Assembly: GCF_902706195.1 (NCBI RefSeq) | Contig: NZ_CACSJO010000010.1 | Span: 106,166 to 170,165 of the forward strand | DNA: 64,000 bases | Origin: Novosphingobium sp. 18050 | GTDB taxonomy: Bacteria; Pseudomonadota; Alphaproteobacteria; Sphingomonadales; Sphingomonadaceae | Reading direction: 5' to 3' | Part shown: positions 1 through 8,004 of the stretch, one piece after another | How positions within the stretch are numbered: the stretch's first letter is position 1 | Layout: each line of letters opens with the position of its first letter | Notes under the pieces: generated by a model | What the model saw: only the letters and a program-made list of their open reading frames with translations | The model's database searches: none | What the model was told of the DNA's origin: nothing | Program-made: the position numbers and the translations under genes

Positions 1-470
1 TTCAGCGCCGTGAACTCCCCCACCTTGATCGAGGCGCCGAGCGCACCCGATTTGAGTTCGTAGTTGAGTTCCTCGTAGTAGTAGCGCGACAGTGGCTGGA
101 GATAGCCGACGATGGCGAAGTTTGCCCCGATCAGCACCAGCGTGATGATGTAGGGTACGCGCAGCATGCGGGTGTAGCTGAGGCCCACCGCGCGCATGAC
201 ATCGAGTTCACTGCTGGTCGCCAGCTTGCGAAAGGCAAGCAGAATGCCGAGCATGAGCCCCAGCGGGATCGCGAGGCTGGCATATTCGGGCAGCATGTTC
301 GCCAGCATCTTGAAGACGACGTCGATCGGCCCGCCTTCGGTCGCGACGAAATCGAACAGCCGCAGCATCTTGTCCATGACGAGCAGCGATGCGGCGAGCA
401 GGAAGATACCCAGCATCGGCATAAGCACGAGGCGCAGGATATAGCGGTCGATGGCGCTGATGAATTTCAA
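1..470 (-). CDS. lptF: LPS export permease LptF, N-terminal part (cut by window edge)
   Basis: Inner-membrane permease of the LptB2FG transporter that extracts lipopolysaccharide from the membrane. Only about 156 N-terminal residues are inside the window; the rest lies beyond base 1. The reading begins MKFISAIDRYILR and runs through a first membrane segment (LVLMPMLGIFLLAASLLV), then an amphipathic stretch with the ELDVMRAVGLSY motif that is characteristic of YjgP/YjgQ permeases and couples to LptB. An in-frame TAG lies immediately before the TTG at 470, so TTG is the only start that keeps the family's N-terminus; GGAAAG lies about 9 bases upstream. LptF rather than LptG is inferred from the N-terminal sequence. 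Confidence 0.85.
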   Translation of the reverse strand, partial: MKFISAIDRYILRLVLMPMLGIFLLAASLLVMDKMLRLFDFVATEGGPIDVVFKMLANMLPEYASLAIPLGLMLGILLAFRKLATSSELDVMRAVGLSYTRMLRVPYIITLVLIGANFAIVGYLQPLSRYYYEELNYELKSGALGASIKVGEFTAL

Positions 471-668
471 CTAGTGCACTTTCCGACCGGCGTCACTGAA
501 CGTCCCTCTTCCGGCCCTTAACGGCTCGCAGCCCCAAGGGCAAAGCCATTTGTCACCAATCGGTTGATCGGCCCCGCCATGCGCCGCCTGCAAAGGCTGA
601 AATTCTCGCGCGGGCAAAGCCGAAACGCCGGGGCGCGCCCAAGGTTTCCGCAAGGGAGGGCGGAAATG

Positions 669-1091
669 TCAGGCTTTTTCCAGAGTGCACTGCAGAGGGT
701 GCTGGTTCTGCCGGGCGAAATCCATCACCTGGTTCACCTTGGTTTCGGCGATTTCATAAGGGAAGATACCGCAGACACCGACGCCCTTCTGGTGGACGTG
801 GAGCATGACGCGCGTGGCCTGTTCAAGGTCCATGTTGAAGAAGCGCTTGAGACACATCACCACGAATTCCATCGGGGTGTAGTCGTCATTGAGCATCAAC
901 ACCTTGAACTGGCTGGGCTTCTTCGGCTTGGCGCGCGTCTTGGTGGCGATGCCGATCTGATGATCGTCGCCGCCACCGTTACCGCCAGCGGAATCGCCGT
1001 CATCCCCCGCAGCGACGGGCCGCATCGGCAAAGGCCATGCAGGCACGCTCAGGGAGAGCAAAAGGTCGGATTCGGCGATAGGGGGAATCAT
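669..1091 (-). CDS. clpS: ATP-dependent Clp protease adaptor ClpS
   Basis: Adaptor that binds N-end-rule substrates and delivers them to ClpAP. The ClpS core covers roughly residues 55-140, with [17 protein letters not shown], the helix VMCLKRFF, and [19 protein letters not shown], which together form the N-degron pocket and ClpA contact. The first 50 residues are a low-complexity Gly/Asp linker. I start at ATG 1091 (140 aa). A GTG at 1118 is in frame, but it sits inside the loop of a strong hairpin that probably ends the upstream phasin transcript. An ATG at 1025 (MRPVAAG, 118 aa) is also possible. No clpA is seen next to it. Confidence 0.93.
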   Translation of the reverse strand: MIPPIAESDLLLSLSVPAWPLPMRPVAAGDDGDSAGGNGGGDDHQIGIATKTRAKPKKPSQFKVLMLNDDYTPMEFVVMCLKRFFNMDLEQATRVMLHVHQKGVGVCGIFPYEIAETKVNQVMDFARQNQHPLQCTLEKA

Positions 1092-1108
1092 GATGGTCAG
1101 AATATCGT

Positions 1109-1139
1109 ACCGGGGCACCTTATAACAAGATGCCCCGGT
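1109..1139 (-). terminator. Hairpin after the phasin gene, probable terminator
   Basis: Perfect 9-base inverted repeat (ACCGGGGCA at 1109-1117, TGCCCCGGT at 1131-1139) with a 13-base loop, about 75 bases after the phasin stop codon. Reading the minus strand, the bases that follow are only moderately T-rich, so termination may be incomplete and some read-through into clpS is possible. Confidence 0.5.
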
Positions 1140-1214
1140 CCATATTCTTGGATTCGGCGCTCCGATGGTCGGAAGAATCGCTTCAACCGACCGATCGCAG
1201 CGGCCAGGCCCGGC

Positions 1215-2252
1215 TCAGATCGAGACCGAGCGCGCCTTTTCCATGGCGATGCTCATGCGGCCCGAGATGGGCGCAAACGAGTCGCTGAACAGCTTGAGCA
1301 TGGCTTCGCTGTTCTTCGAGCTGTACGCCACGGCGCTGTCGAAGTTCTTGCGGACCATATCGCCCTGAAGCTTGAAGAAGTCGGTCGGCGACTTGGCGGC
1401 GGCGAGTTCCTTGATATCACCGGTCATGGCTTCGAACGCGGTGCGGCCTTCAGCCACCAGTTCCGAACCCATGCCCTGAACGCCTTCAGCAAGGATCTTG
1501 CCCGAAGCAACGCATGCCTCGACATTGCCCTTGGTGAATTCGGTCACTTCGCCGAGTACGCTGGTGCTCTTTTCGAAGGCGGCCTTGGCCTTGGCCTGTG
1601 CTTCGGTCATTGCGTCCTGAAGGCCGGCGAAGTTAGTGCTCATATCCATATTCGTTTCCTCGAGCATGAAGTTGGTGAATAGTCCTGCGAAGACGGGCTT
1701 GGTTTTAGGTGCGGTCTTTGGTGCCGCCTTGGGAGTGGCCGCCTCCGGAACCGTGACCGCCGCAACCGGGGCCTTCACGTCCTTGGCAACCTTGCTGACC
1801 GGCTTGGTCGGAATGACCTTCGTCGGAACAACTGTTTCAACCGGCTTCGTCTGAACTACCGGCTTGATCTTGGGCTTCGGGCCCGGCTTCGCCTTGGCGG
1901 GGGGAGCCTTGACCTCGGGAATCTTGACCTCGGCACTCTTCGCGAGCGGGGGCTTCACAGCCGGCGCTTGCGTGGCCGGCACGGCCGCAGCCTTGGCCGG
2001 AACAGGAGCATCTGCCTTGATCGGCACAGCAGGCTTCGGCGCGACCGGCTCGGGCGCCTTTGCGGCAGGAACCGGCACGGGTGCGACGGGCTTAGCATCG
2101 ACAGGTTTTGCGTCGTTCTGCTTGGCTGCCTGTTGAGGCTTCTCAGCGATAGGCGGCTTTGCCACCGGCGCGGGCGAAACATCCCCCGCCGCCGCGACCT
2201 TGGGTGCCGCTACGGCCGGGGCCTTGTCCTTGGGGTCTTCATGGTCGGCCAT
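1215..2252 (-). CDS. phaP: Phasin with a long Pro/Ala/Lys-rich N-terminal region
   Basis: PHA granule surface protein. The C-terminal part (about residues 202-345) is a standard phasin_2 domain: MSTNFAGLQDAMTEAQAKAKAAFEKS, TKGNVEACVASGKILAEG, FFKLQGDMVRKNFD and a final FAPISGRMSIAMEKA helix. The first 200 residues are unusual: a disordered Pro/Ala/Lys/Val-rich stretch with many AKP, APK and KPV units, reminiscent in composition of the histone-like tail of PhaF but at the opposite end. ATG 2252 is the chosen start (TTG 2258 also in frame). Inside the gene, ATG 1649 follows GAGGAAACGAAT, a better ribosome binding site than the one at 2252, and would give a 144-aa protein of usual phasin length. 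The gene lies downstream of phaC but has its own promoter region. Confidence 0.9.
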   Translation of the reverse strand: MADHEDPKDKAPAVAAPKVAAAGDVSPAPVAKPPIAEKPQQAAKQNDAKPVDAKPVAPVPVPAAKAPEPVAPKPAVPIKADAPVPAKAAAVPATQAPAVKPPLAKSAEVKIPEVKAPPAKAKPGPKPKIKPVVQTKPVETVVPTKVIPTKPVSKVAKDVKAPVAAVTVPEAATPKAAPKTAPKTKPVFAGLFTNFMLEETNMDMSTNFAGLQDAMTEAQAKAKAAFEKSTSVLGEVTEFTKGNVEACVASGKILAEGVQGMGSELVAEGRTAFEAMTGDIKELAAAKSPTDFFKLQGDMVRKNFDSAVAYSSKNSEAMLKLFSDSFAPISGRMSIAMEKARSVSI

Positions 2253-2341
2253 GTTCAAAATCCAGCCTTAGGTGAAAACTTGCACATCAGCCGAGCTTGA
2301 GCCCAGCACCGGAACAACACACGATTCGTCTTTGTCGTTGC

Positions 2342-2419
2342 TGCGATGCAAAATAAGTTTTTGCACCAGCGAAGTCAACAGCCTTATGTTGCGATGCAAC
2401 AAAATGTTGCACTGCACAA
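2342..2419. promoter_or_regulatory. TGC/GCA-rich operator region, candidate PhaR sites
   Basis: The phaC-phasin spacer (2253-2547) holds several overlapping symmetrical elements. TGCAAAA-TAAGT-TTTTGCA at 2347-2365 has 7-base arms. TTGC-GAT-GCAA lies at 2389-2399. TGCAAC-AAAAT-GTTGCA at 2395-2411 has 6-base arms. TGCACTGCACAA at 2408-2419 matches the TGC(R)N(Y)GCA(S)(M)A pattern I recall for alphaproteobacterial PhaR. PhaR represses phasin genes and is released when PHA granules form, so the location is as expected. No phaR gene is visible in the window. Assignment to PhaR is inference; the repeats themselves are read directly. Confidence 0.55.
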
Positions 2420-2547
2420 TTTCGCCATTCAGCCACCGCACCTTTGAATTTAGGCCAGTCTTCGATTGCAGTCGTGTGTCAGCAACCCTCTTCCCGAAGG
2501 AAGCGGTGAATTAAATTACAACAAGAGTGGTGGTAATCTGAAGTAAC

Positions 2548-4461
2548 CTATCGCCCGGCCACGTATCGGCCGGGAGCATCTTCGATAACCCGGTCCCCGC
2601 GCATGCCGGGCTTACGCTTGCCCCCCGCAGACACTTCTTCGCCATCACGTCCGCGCAGCCACTCCGCCCAATGCGGCCACCAACTGCCGGGCTGCTCCTT
2701 CGCACCTGCGACGAAGTCCTCCAGGGTTTCGGGCGAACCGTCGTTGGTCCAGTACTGGTACTTGCCCGAGGATGGCGGGTTGACGACCCCCGCGATGTGG
2801 CCCGAGCCCGCCAGCAGGAACGTCCAGTCCCCGGCGAGATAGCGAGTCAGTTTCCAGACGCTGCTCGGCGGTGCGATATGATCTTCGCGCCCGGCCTGGA
2901 TATAGACCGGGGTCGTGATGCGGTGAAGGTCGATCGGCACACCGCAGGCGGAAAGCGAATCGGCTACGGCAAGGCGGTTGTCACGGTAGAGGTCGCGCAG
3001 ATAGTCGCGGTGCCAGCGCGCCGGCAGGTTGGTGACGTCACCGTTCCAGTGGAGCAGGTCGAAGGCGGGATAGTCCTCGCCCTTGAGATAGTTCTTCTCA
3101 ACATAGCTCCAGATCAGGTCGTTGCCGCGCAGGATGTTGAAGCTGGCGGCCAGATAGCGCCCGTCTAGATATCCTTCGGGAGACAGGCGCCCGACCGTCT
3201 CGATCTGCTGGTCGTCGATGAAGTTCTTGAGGTCGCCGGCATCCTCGAAATCAACCTGCGCGGTAAAGAAGGTGCTGCTCGCGACCTTTTCGGCCTCACC
3301 CTTGCGCGCCAGCACCGCGAGCGTCGCAGCCAGTGTCGTACCCGCCACGCAGTAGCCGATAGTGTGGACAGATGGCACTTTCAGGCGCTCGCGCACCGTG
3401 TCGATAGCCTCGATCTGGGCACCGATATAGTCGTCCCACAAAACGTCGGCCATCGAGGCATCGGCCGACTTCCACGAGACCATGAAGACGGTAATCCCCT
3501 GCTCCACCGCCCAGCGCACGAAGCTCTTCTTGGCATTGAGGTCGAGGATGTAGAAGCGGTTGATCCACGGCGGAAAAACCAGCAACGGGGTCTTGAGCAC
3601 CTTCTCAGTGGTCGGTGTGTACTGGATGAGCTGGTAGAGCGGCGTCTCGAACACCACCTTACCCGGTGTCACCGCGATGTTCTCGCCCAGCACGAAAGCG
3701 CCGGGACGGGTGTGGGTGAGCTGGCCCTTGCGCATGTCGTCGAGCAAGTTCTCGAAACCGCGCACCAGGCTTTCGCCGCGTGTCTCTGCCGCCTTGCTCA
3801 GCGCCACCGGATTGGTCAGCGGGAAGTTCGAAGGGCTCAGCGCATCGACCACGGTACGCGTCGCGAACACCAGCTGCGCTTTGCGCCCCGGCTCCATCCC
3901 TTCGACCGCCTCGGCCATACCCAGCATCTGCTCGCTCATCATCAGATAGGCCTGATGAAGGAACGCGAAGAACGGCTGGCGGCGCCATTCGGGATCGGCG
4001 AAACGCCGGTCCTTACGCGGAAGATCGATTTCCTCGGCCTGCGTGTCGCCTGCCCCCTCGCCGGCAGGCGCCTTGGCCTGAGCGCCTAGCCCGTACTGCC
4101 CGAACACCGTGTTGACGAGCGTCAGCCCTTCGTTCCAAAGCTTCTGCTGAACCTCGGGGTTAGTGAAGGGAAGCTGGCGGAACACCGCCTCGGCTGTACC
4201 GATCCATCTGGCGGGGTCGGCAAAATGCGGAGCCTTGTCGGAAGCCTTGTTCAGCTGTTCGACCTGGAATTCGGTCCAGATTGAGTGCAGGCGCGCGGCG
4301 ATCTCTGCCCAATGCACGGTAGCCTCGGCCTCAGGCGTACCCGCAGCCGGAATCATCTGCCCCAGGATCGTGGTAATACCCTGTGCCTGACCGCGCATGA
4401 CATCACTCAGCAGCTCTCCGCTGCCGGAAGGCATCGGGCCGGAAGCCGTCGTGGTAGCCAT
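2548..4461 (-). CDS. phaC: Class I poly(3-hydroxyalkanoate) synthase PhaC
   Basis: Polymerises (R)-3-hydroxyacyl-CoA into PHA at the granule surface. 637 aa, somewhat longer than usual for class I because of extended ends. The N-terminal PhaC domain runs to about residue 270. The alpha/beta-hydrolase part carries the lipase-like box GYCVAG with nucleophile Cys371, the acid Asp527 in GREDHIAP and His555 in GSGHIAG. A conserved WNGDVTNLPARWH segment lies near 472-484. AGGAGAG precedes ATG 4461 by about 9 bases. The phasin follows on the same strand after a 295-base regulatory gap; alaC is divergent. Confidence 0.97.
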   Translation of the reverse strand: MATTTASGPMPSGSGELLSDVMRGQAQGITTILGQMIPAAGTPEAEATVHWAEIAARLHSIWTEFQVEQLNKASDKAPHFADPARWIGTAEAVFRQLPFTNPEVQQKLWNEGLTLVNTVFGQYGLGAQAKAPAGEGAGDTQAEEIDLPRKDRRFADPEWRRQPFFAFLHQAYLMMSEQMLGMAEAVEGMEPGRKAQLVFATRTVVDALSPSNFPLTNPVALSKAAETRGESLVRGFENLLDDMRKGQLTHTRPGAFVLGENIAVTPGKVVFETPLYQLIQYTPTTEKVLKTPLLVFPPWINRFYILDLNAKKSFVRWAVEQGITVFMVSWKSADASMADVLWDDYIGAQIEAIDTVRERLKVPSVHTIGYCVAGTTLAATLAVLARKGEAEKVASSTFFTAQVDFEDAGDLKNFIDDQQIETVGRLSPEGYLDGRYLAASFNILRGNDLIWSYVEKNYLKGEDYPAFDLLHWNGDVTNLPARWHRDYLRDLYRDNRLAVADSLSACGVPIDLHRITTPVYIQAGREDHIAPPSSVWKLTRYLAGDWTFLLAGSGHIAGVVNPPSSGKYQYWTNDGSPETLEDFVAGAKEQPGSWWPHWAEWLRGRDGEEVSAGGKRKPGMRGDRVIEDAPGRYVAGR

Positions 4462-4571
4462 GGCCGGTCGCTCTCCTGATAGTACGCCGTAATCGTTCGC
4501 TTACGGTTTGGCCGCATGGGCGATTCCTGTCGAGTCCCGTTCTCACCTTCGGGACGGCCGAATTGGGTAAT

Positions 4572-4585
4572 GATCTTTCAAGATC
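4572..4585. promoter_or_regulatory. Palindrome in the phaC/alaC divergent promoter region
   Basis: Perfect palindrome GATCTT-TC-AAGATC in the 203-base gap between the divergent phaC and alaC starts, flanked by GGG and CCC that extend the symmetry loosely. It could bind a regulator or form a short hairpin in the alaC leader. No known factor is assigned. Confidence 0.3.
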
Positions 4586-4664
4586 GCCCATTTGCGCGAA
4601 CCGCGGAATACCCTACAGGGGCCCGGCGGCCATTCTGCCGCGACGCATATGGATATCTGAGGTC

Positions 4665-5864
4665 ATGGAAGACGAGTTCTACCGCATCAAGCGACTGCCG
4701 CCCTACGTCATCGCCGAAGTGAACGCGATGAGGCACGCAGCCCGCCAGGCCGGTAAGGACATCATTGATCTCGGCATGGGCAATCCCGACCTGCCGCCGC
4801 CCCAGCATGTCCTCGACAAGCTGTGCGAAGTGGCACAAAAGCCCGACGCACATGGCTACTCGCAGTCCAAGGGCATCCCGGGTCTGCGCCGCGCCCAGGC
4901 GAACTACTACGCCAACCGCTTCAACGTCGAACTGGACCCCGAAACCGAAGTCGTCGTCACGATGGGTTCGAAGGAAGGCCTCGCCAGCCTCGCCACCGCG
5001 ATCACCGCGCCGGGTGACGTGGTGCTGGCTCCCAACCCCAGCTACCCGATCCACACCTTCGGCTTCATCATCGCCGGCGCCACGATCCGCTCGGTGCCGA
5101 CCACGCCAGACGAGAACTACTGGCGCTCGCTCGATCGCGCGATGGCCTTCACGGTGCCGCGTCCGTCGATCCTGATCGTCAACTATCCGTCGAACCCCAC
5201 GGCCGAGACGGTCGACCTGGCCTTTTATGAGCGCCTCGTCGCCTGGGCCAAGGAGAACAAGGTCTGGATCCTGTCCGACCTCGCCTATTCGGAGCTTTAC
5301 TACGACGGCAATCCGACCCGCTCGATCCTCGAGGTGCCCGGCGCTAAGGACGTAGCGGTCGAATTCACCTCGCTCAGCAAGACCTACTCGATGGCCGGCT
5401 GGCGTATCGGCTTTGCGGTGGGCAACCCGAAGCTGATCGCGGCGCTGACCCGCGTGAAATCCTACCTCGACTACGGCGCCTTCACGCCGATCCAGGCTGC
5501 TGCCTGCGCTGCCCTCAATGGGCCTCAGGATATCGTCGAGCGTAACCGCCAGCTTTACCAGAAGCGCCGCGACGTGATGGTCGAAGCCTTCGGACGCGCC
5601 GGCTGGGATATCCCCCCGCCCAGGGCCTCGATGTTTGCCTGGGCGCCCCTGCCCCCGGCCCTCAAGGAAATGGGCAGTCTGGAGTTCTCCAAGCAGCTTC
5701 TGACCCATGCCGAAGTGGCTGTGGCGCCCGGCGTCGGCTACGGCGAGGACGGCGAGGGCTTCGTGAGAATCGCCATGGTCGAAAACGAGCAGCGACTGCG
5801 CCAGGCGGCCCGAAACGTGAAGCGTTACCTCGTGTCGATGGGTGTGAACATGCCTTCATCGTAA
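4665..5864 (+). CDS. alaC: PLP-dependent alanine transaminase (AlaC-like)
   Basis: Class I/II aminotransferase of 399 aa, cytoplasmic, expected to convert pyruvate plus glutamate to alanine. The N-terminus EDEFYRIKRLPPYVIAEV and the blocks IIDLGMGNPD, HGYSQSKGIPGLRRA, PNPSYPIH, NYPSNPTA and SLSKTYSMAGWRIGF match the AlaC branch closely. The PLP lysine is Lys239 in SLSKTY. The Asp of SDLAYSE and the Arg of GFVRIAM complete the cofactor and substrate pockets. ATG 4665 is preceded by GAGG. An upstream in-frame ATG at 4563 is unlikely because it has no ribosome binding site and adds unrelated residues. The related family member, diaminopimelate aminotransferase, is less likely. Confidence 0.9.
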   Translation: MEDEFYRIKRLPPYVIAEVNAMRHAARQAGKDIIDLGMGNPDLPPPQHVLDKLCEVAQKPDAHGYSQSKGIPGLRRAQANYYANRFNVELDPETEVVVTMGSKEGLASLATAITAPGDVVLAPNPSYPIHTFGFIIAGATIRSVPTTPDENYWRSLDRAMAFTVPRPSILIVNYPSNPTAETVDLAFYERLVAWAKENKVWILSDLAYSELYYDGNPTRSILEVPGAKDVAVEFTSLSKTYSMAGWRIGFAVGNPKLIAALTRVKSYLDYGAFTPIQAAACAALNGPQDIVERNRQLYQKRRDVMVEAFGRAGWDIPPPRASMFAWAPLPPALKEMGSLEFSKQLLTHAEVAVAPGVGYGEDGEGFVRIAMVENEQRLRQAARNVKRYLVSMGVNMPSS

Positions 5865-5898
5865 GGCCCACGCCGAAGATAATCCTACTTTTCAGCGA

Positions 5899-5912
5899 TT
5901 AACTGGGGTTAA
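5899..5912. promoter_or_regulatory. TTAAC-TGGG-GTTAA inverted repeat upstream of the winged-helix gene
   Basis: Perfect 5-base inverted repeat with a 4-base centre, about 100 bases before the start of the winged-helix regulator, in an AT-rich gap. It is a candidate operator or autoregulatory site. No T-box, riboswitch or other element is seen in the 147-base gap. Confidence 0.3.
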
Positions 5913-6011
5913 TACTTAGGTAAGCCTGTAAGATTCTACGTGTTGTTCCTAGCCCCTGATTCACGTCATTGTTGCCCACCATCGCATTGGAAAGCCTGCA
6001 ATTGGGGACAC

Positions 6012-6740
6012 ATGGCAAATCTACTTAGACGGGATGACATACCTTACAGTTTTCGATGGCTGGGCTCCGGAAGGATTCCTCACCTGTTCGACCTGAGACA
6101 TCGCGGATGGGCGCTGGACGAGACGGGGGCCCCGTCCAGCGAATGCATCGGCGTAGCGCATGCCGGCAGGCTCGACAGCGCGGACTGGCAGCAGGTCCTG
6201 ACCTTCCCGGATGAAGTACGTCGCTTCACCCTGGTACTCGGCGCCACCACGGCGCATGAGCGTGCCAGACTGCTTCAGGCCGGTTTCGGCGAAGCCGTCA
6301 CCGACACGATCGAGCTCGGCGAATTCGAAGCTCGGGCCAGCCGCCTCGCGGAACTGACCCGCTGGTTGCCGCGCCATCGCCAGCTGGGCCCGCTCGAACT
6401 CGACCTGCTTGCGCGTGAGGCTTTCGGCAACGGCAAGGCGCTGAACCTCAACCCGCGCGAATTCGCGTTGATCTGGCGACTGGCGGATTCTCCCGGCGAG
6501 CCGGTCAGTAAGCAGGAACTCATCCACGACGTCTGGCGCATGGGCTTCGTGCCCGAGACGAACAGCATTGCCGTCCACATGTCGCGCCTGCGCCGCAAGC
6601 TCGGCTTCGTCGGCATGTCCGGCATCATCACCACGGCCGCGGCGGGCGGTTATTGCCTGGTTCCGCCAGTCGAACGCCGTAGCGAACCCACCTCCTCGCG
6701 CGCGATTGCCGCGACGAACGCCGTCCAGGCGACAGCTTAA
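6012..6740 (+). CDS. OmpR-type winged-helix regulator with no recognisable receiver site
   Basis: Transcription regulator of 242 aa. The C-terminal half (about 135-220) is a Trans_reg_C winged helix: LNPREFALIWRLADSPGEPVSKQELIHDVW, then the recognition segment SIAVHMSRLRRKLG and the wing ending GGYCLVPP. The N-terminal half does not show the acidic pair, phospho-acceptor Asp, Thr or Lys of a receiver domain, so control by phosphorylation is unlikely. GGGGA lies just before ATG 6012; an upstream in-frame start at 5940 has none. No histidine kinase is adjacent. Target genes are unknown. Confidence 0.8.
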   Translation: MANLLRRDDIPYSFRWLGSGRIPHLFDLRHRGWALDETGAPSSECIGVAHAGRLDSADWQQVLTFPDEVRRFTLVLGATTAHERARLLQAGFGEAVTDTIELGEFEARASRLAELTRWLPRHRQLGPLELDLLAREAFGNGKALNLNPREFALIWRLADSPGEPVSKQELIHDVWRMGFVPETNSIAVHMSRLRRKLGFVGMSGIITTAAAGGYCLVPPVERRSEPTSSRAIAATNAVQATA

Positions 6741-6798
6741 ACCAGGCAGGGGCAAAATGCCCACAGCCCTTCCGGGTCGCACCGCCGGGTTATTGAAT

Positions 6799-7329
6799 TC
6801 AGGGACGCATACGTCTCGTCAGGGCTGAAAGATCGTCGAGGGTGTTGATATTGGGGATCGACGCCGCCGTCTTCACCCGCCGCGCAGCGATGCGATCCGC
6901 AAAACCAGACATCGAATGGCGCTCTTCGCTTTGCAGCAGCGCTTCCAACACGGGGGCTGCCGACGCCGGCCACATCCCGATCACCGGTTGCGCTGCAAGA
7001 CAGGCGGGCGCTGGCCCCAGCAGCGCCGGAAGATCATCGGGCAGCAGCGCCGCGTCGACGCCGCACGTCAGAACCGCCTCATAACCCTCATCGAGCGCAT
7101 GGTGCAGTGCCGCCGCCAGCCCACCAAGCGGGCCCATCCCCGGTCGCGGCCAATCCGGCAATGTTGGCGCCGGAGCCGTCTCACGCCCGACCACGACAAC
7201 ATGTTCGCACCAACCCGACAGGGCATCGACCGCCAGTGCGATCAGCGTGTGCCCATTCAGTTCGGCAAGTGCCTTATCGCTGCCGAAGCGGCTGGACAGC
7301 CCCCCGGCCAGGACAGCTCCGAGAATCAT
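6799..7329 (-). CDS. mobA: Molybdenum cofactor guanylyltransferase MobA
   Basis: Transfers GMP to molybdopterin to form the bis-MGD cofactor. 176 aa from ATG 7329, preceded by AAGGG. The nucleotide-binding signature ILGAVLAGGLSSRFGSDKAL opens the protein, followed by LIALAVDAL and GMGPLGGLAAAL, the usual second motif. It probably supports the bis-MGD enzymes of this organism; the molybdenum hydroxylase encoded at 10 kb would use the cytosine form instead. Confidence 0.9.
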   Translation of the reverse strand: MILGAVLAGGLSSRFGSDKALAELNGHTLIALAVDALSGWCEHVVVVGRETAPAPTLPDWPRPGMGPLGGLAAALHHALDEGYEAVLTCGVDAALLPDDLPALLGPAPACLAAQPVIGMWPASAAPVLEALLQSEERHSMSGFADRIAARRVKTAASIPNINTLDDLSALTRRMRP

Positions 7330-7579
7330 GCGGCAACCCTTTCGCGAACGGGAAACAAGCGGCGAGCCTACAAGCATAGCCCGCGTCTCTCTTGAAGAGG
7401 AAGTGCCGAATGCCGTCCCTGTTCCTCCCGGGTCTGCACCTTGCGCTTACCGCTCAGATAGACATCCCTGGCCGCATTCGCACTTTCCGCCGCAAGCCCA
7501 CAGCAATTTGCATCGAAATCGCGCGAATTCCATTGCGCTCCCTCCGATCGGTTGCTAGGCGCGCATTCCTCCACACGGC

Positions 7580-7653
7580 GGCCCGATGGCGGAGTGGTGA
7601 CGTAGAGGACTGCAAATCCTCGCACGCCGGTTCGATTCCGGCTCGGGCCTCCA
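7580..7653 (+). tRNA. tRNA-Cys (GCA)
   Basis: Cloverleaf read directly: acceptor GGCCCGA pairs with TCGGGCC, anticodon stem GAGGA/TCCTC frames the loop CTGCAAA with anticodon GCA, T arm GCCGG-TTCGATT-CCGGC, discriminator T and an encoded CCA end. Confidence 0.97.
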
Positions 7654-7658
7654 ACTTC

Positions 7659-7677
7659 TTTGCAGCCAAGCTGCAAA
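7659..7677 (+). terminator. Hairpin after tRNA-Cys
   Basis: TTTGCAGC-CAA-GCTGCAAA, an 8-base perfect stem starting 6 bases after the tRNA, followed by a mixed stretch with TTTT about 10 bases later. Probable tRNA transcript terminator or processing end. Confidence 0.5.
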
Positions 7678-8004
7678 AGTGTTCAATTTTGCAGATTGAG
7701 CATCTTCCGGCTCCCACTCGCTGGGAATTCATCGGCCAGATGGAAATGGCCCCAGGCGCCTTGCACAACGTTCTGCCTGAGCGACTAGGTCGCCAACACG
7801 CACCCGCAGACGCATTCATGCAATCTTGCCGCCATTGCGATGGCATGGCGCCTACCATCCCCCCACCGCACTCTCAGCCATCGTTGCATACAAGACACCA
7901 ATCGTGCCGGACCAAAAACCGGGGCAGTCATTGGCGCAGGCGGAGCGTCATCACCCCTGAACGAGAACTCCACCCACCGGCGCAGAGCGGCTCTGCGTCG
8001 CCCC
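7678..8004. other. Gene-free stretch after tRNA-Cys
   Basis: About 330 bases with no supported gene on either strand. Open frames here lack ribosome binding sites and run antisense through the tRNA. I searched for a second copy of the tRNA 3' end that would mark an integration site and saw none. Confidence 0.5.

Noticed and set aside
471..653. 60-residue open frame between lptF and clpS
   Set aside because: No ribosome binding site and no similarity to a known small protein; ends exactly at the lptF start by chance of the TAG codon.
564..1682. Open frame of 372 residues antisense to clpS and the phasin gene
   Set aside because: No motif and fully overlaps two supported genes.
2311..2339. 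GGAAC...CGTT as a general-stress (EcfG) promoter near the phasin gene
   Set aside because: The spacer is 20 bases instead of 16-17 and the element points away from the gene.
4578..5708. Open frame of 376 residues antisense to alaC
   Set aside because: Composition of an antisense shadow; alaC is certain.
7580..8004. tRNA-Cys as an integration site of a mobile element
   Set aside because: No duplicated tRNA 3' end and no integrase or phage gene nearby.
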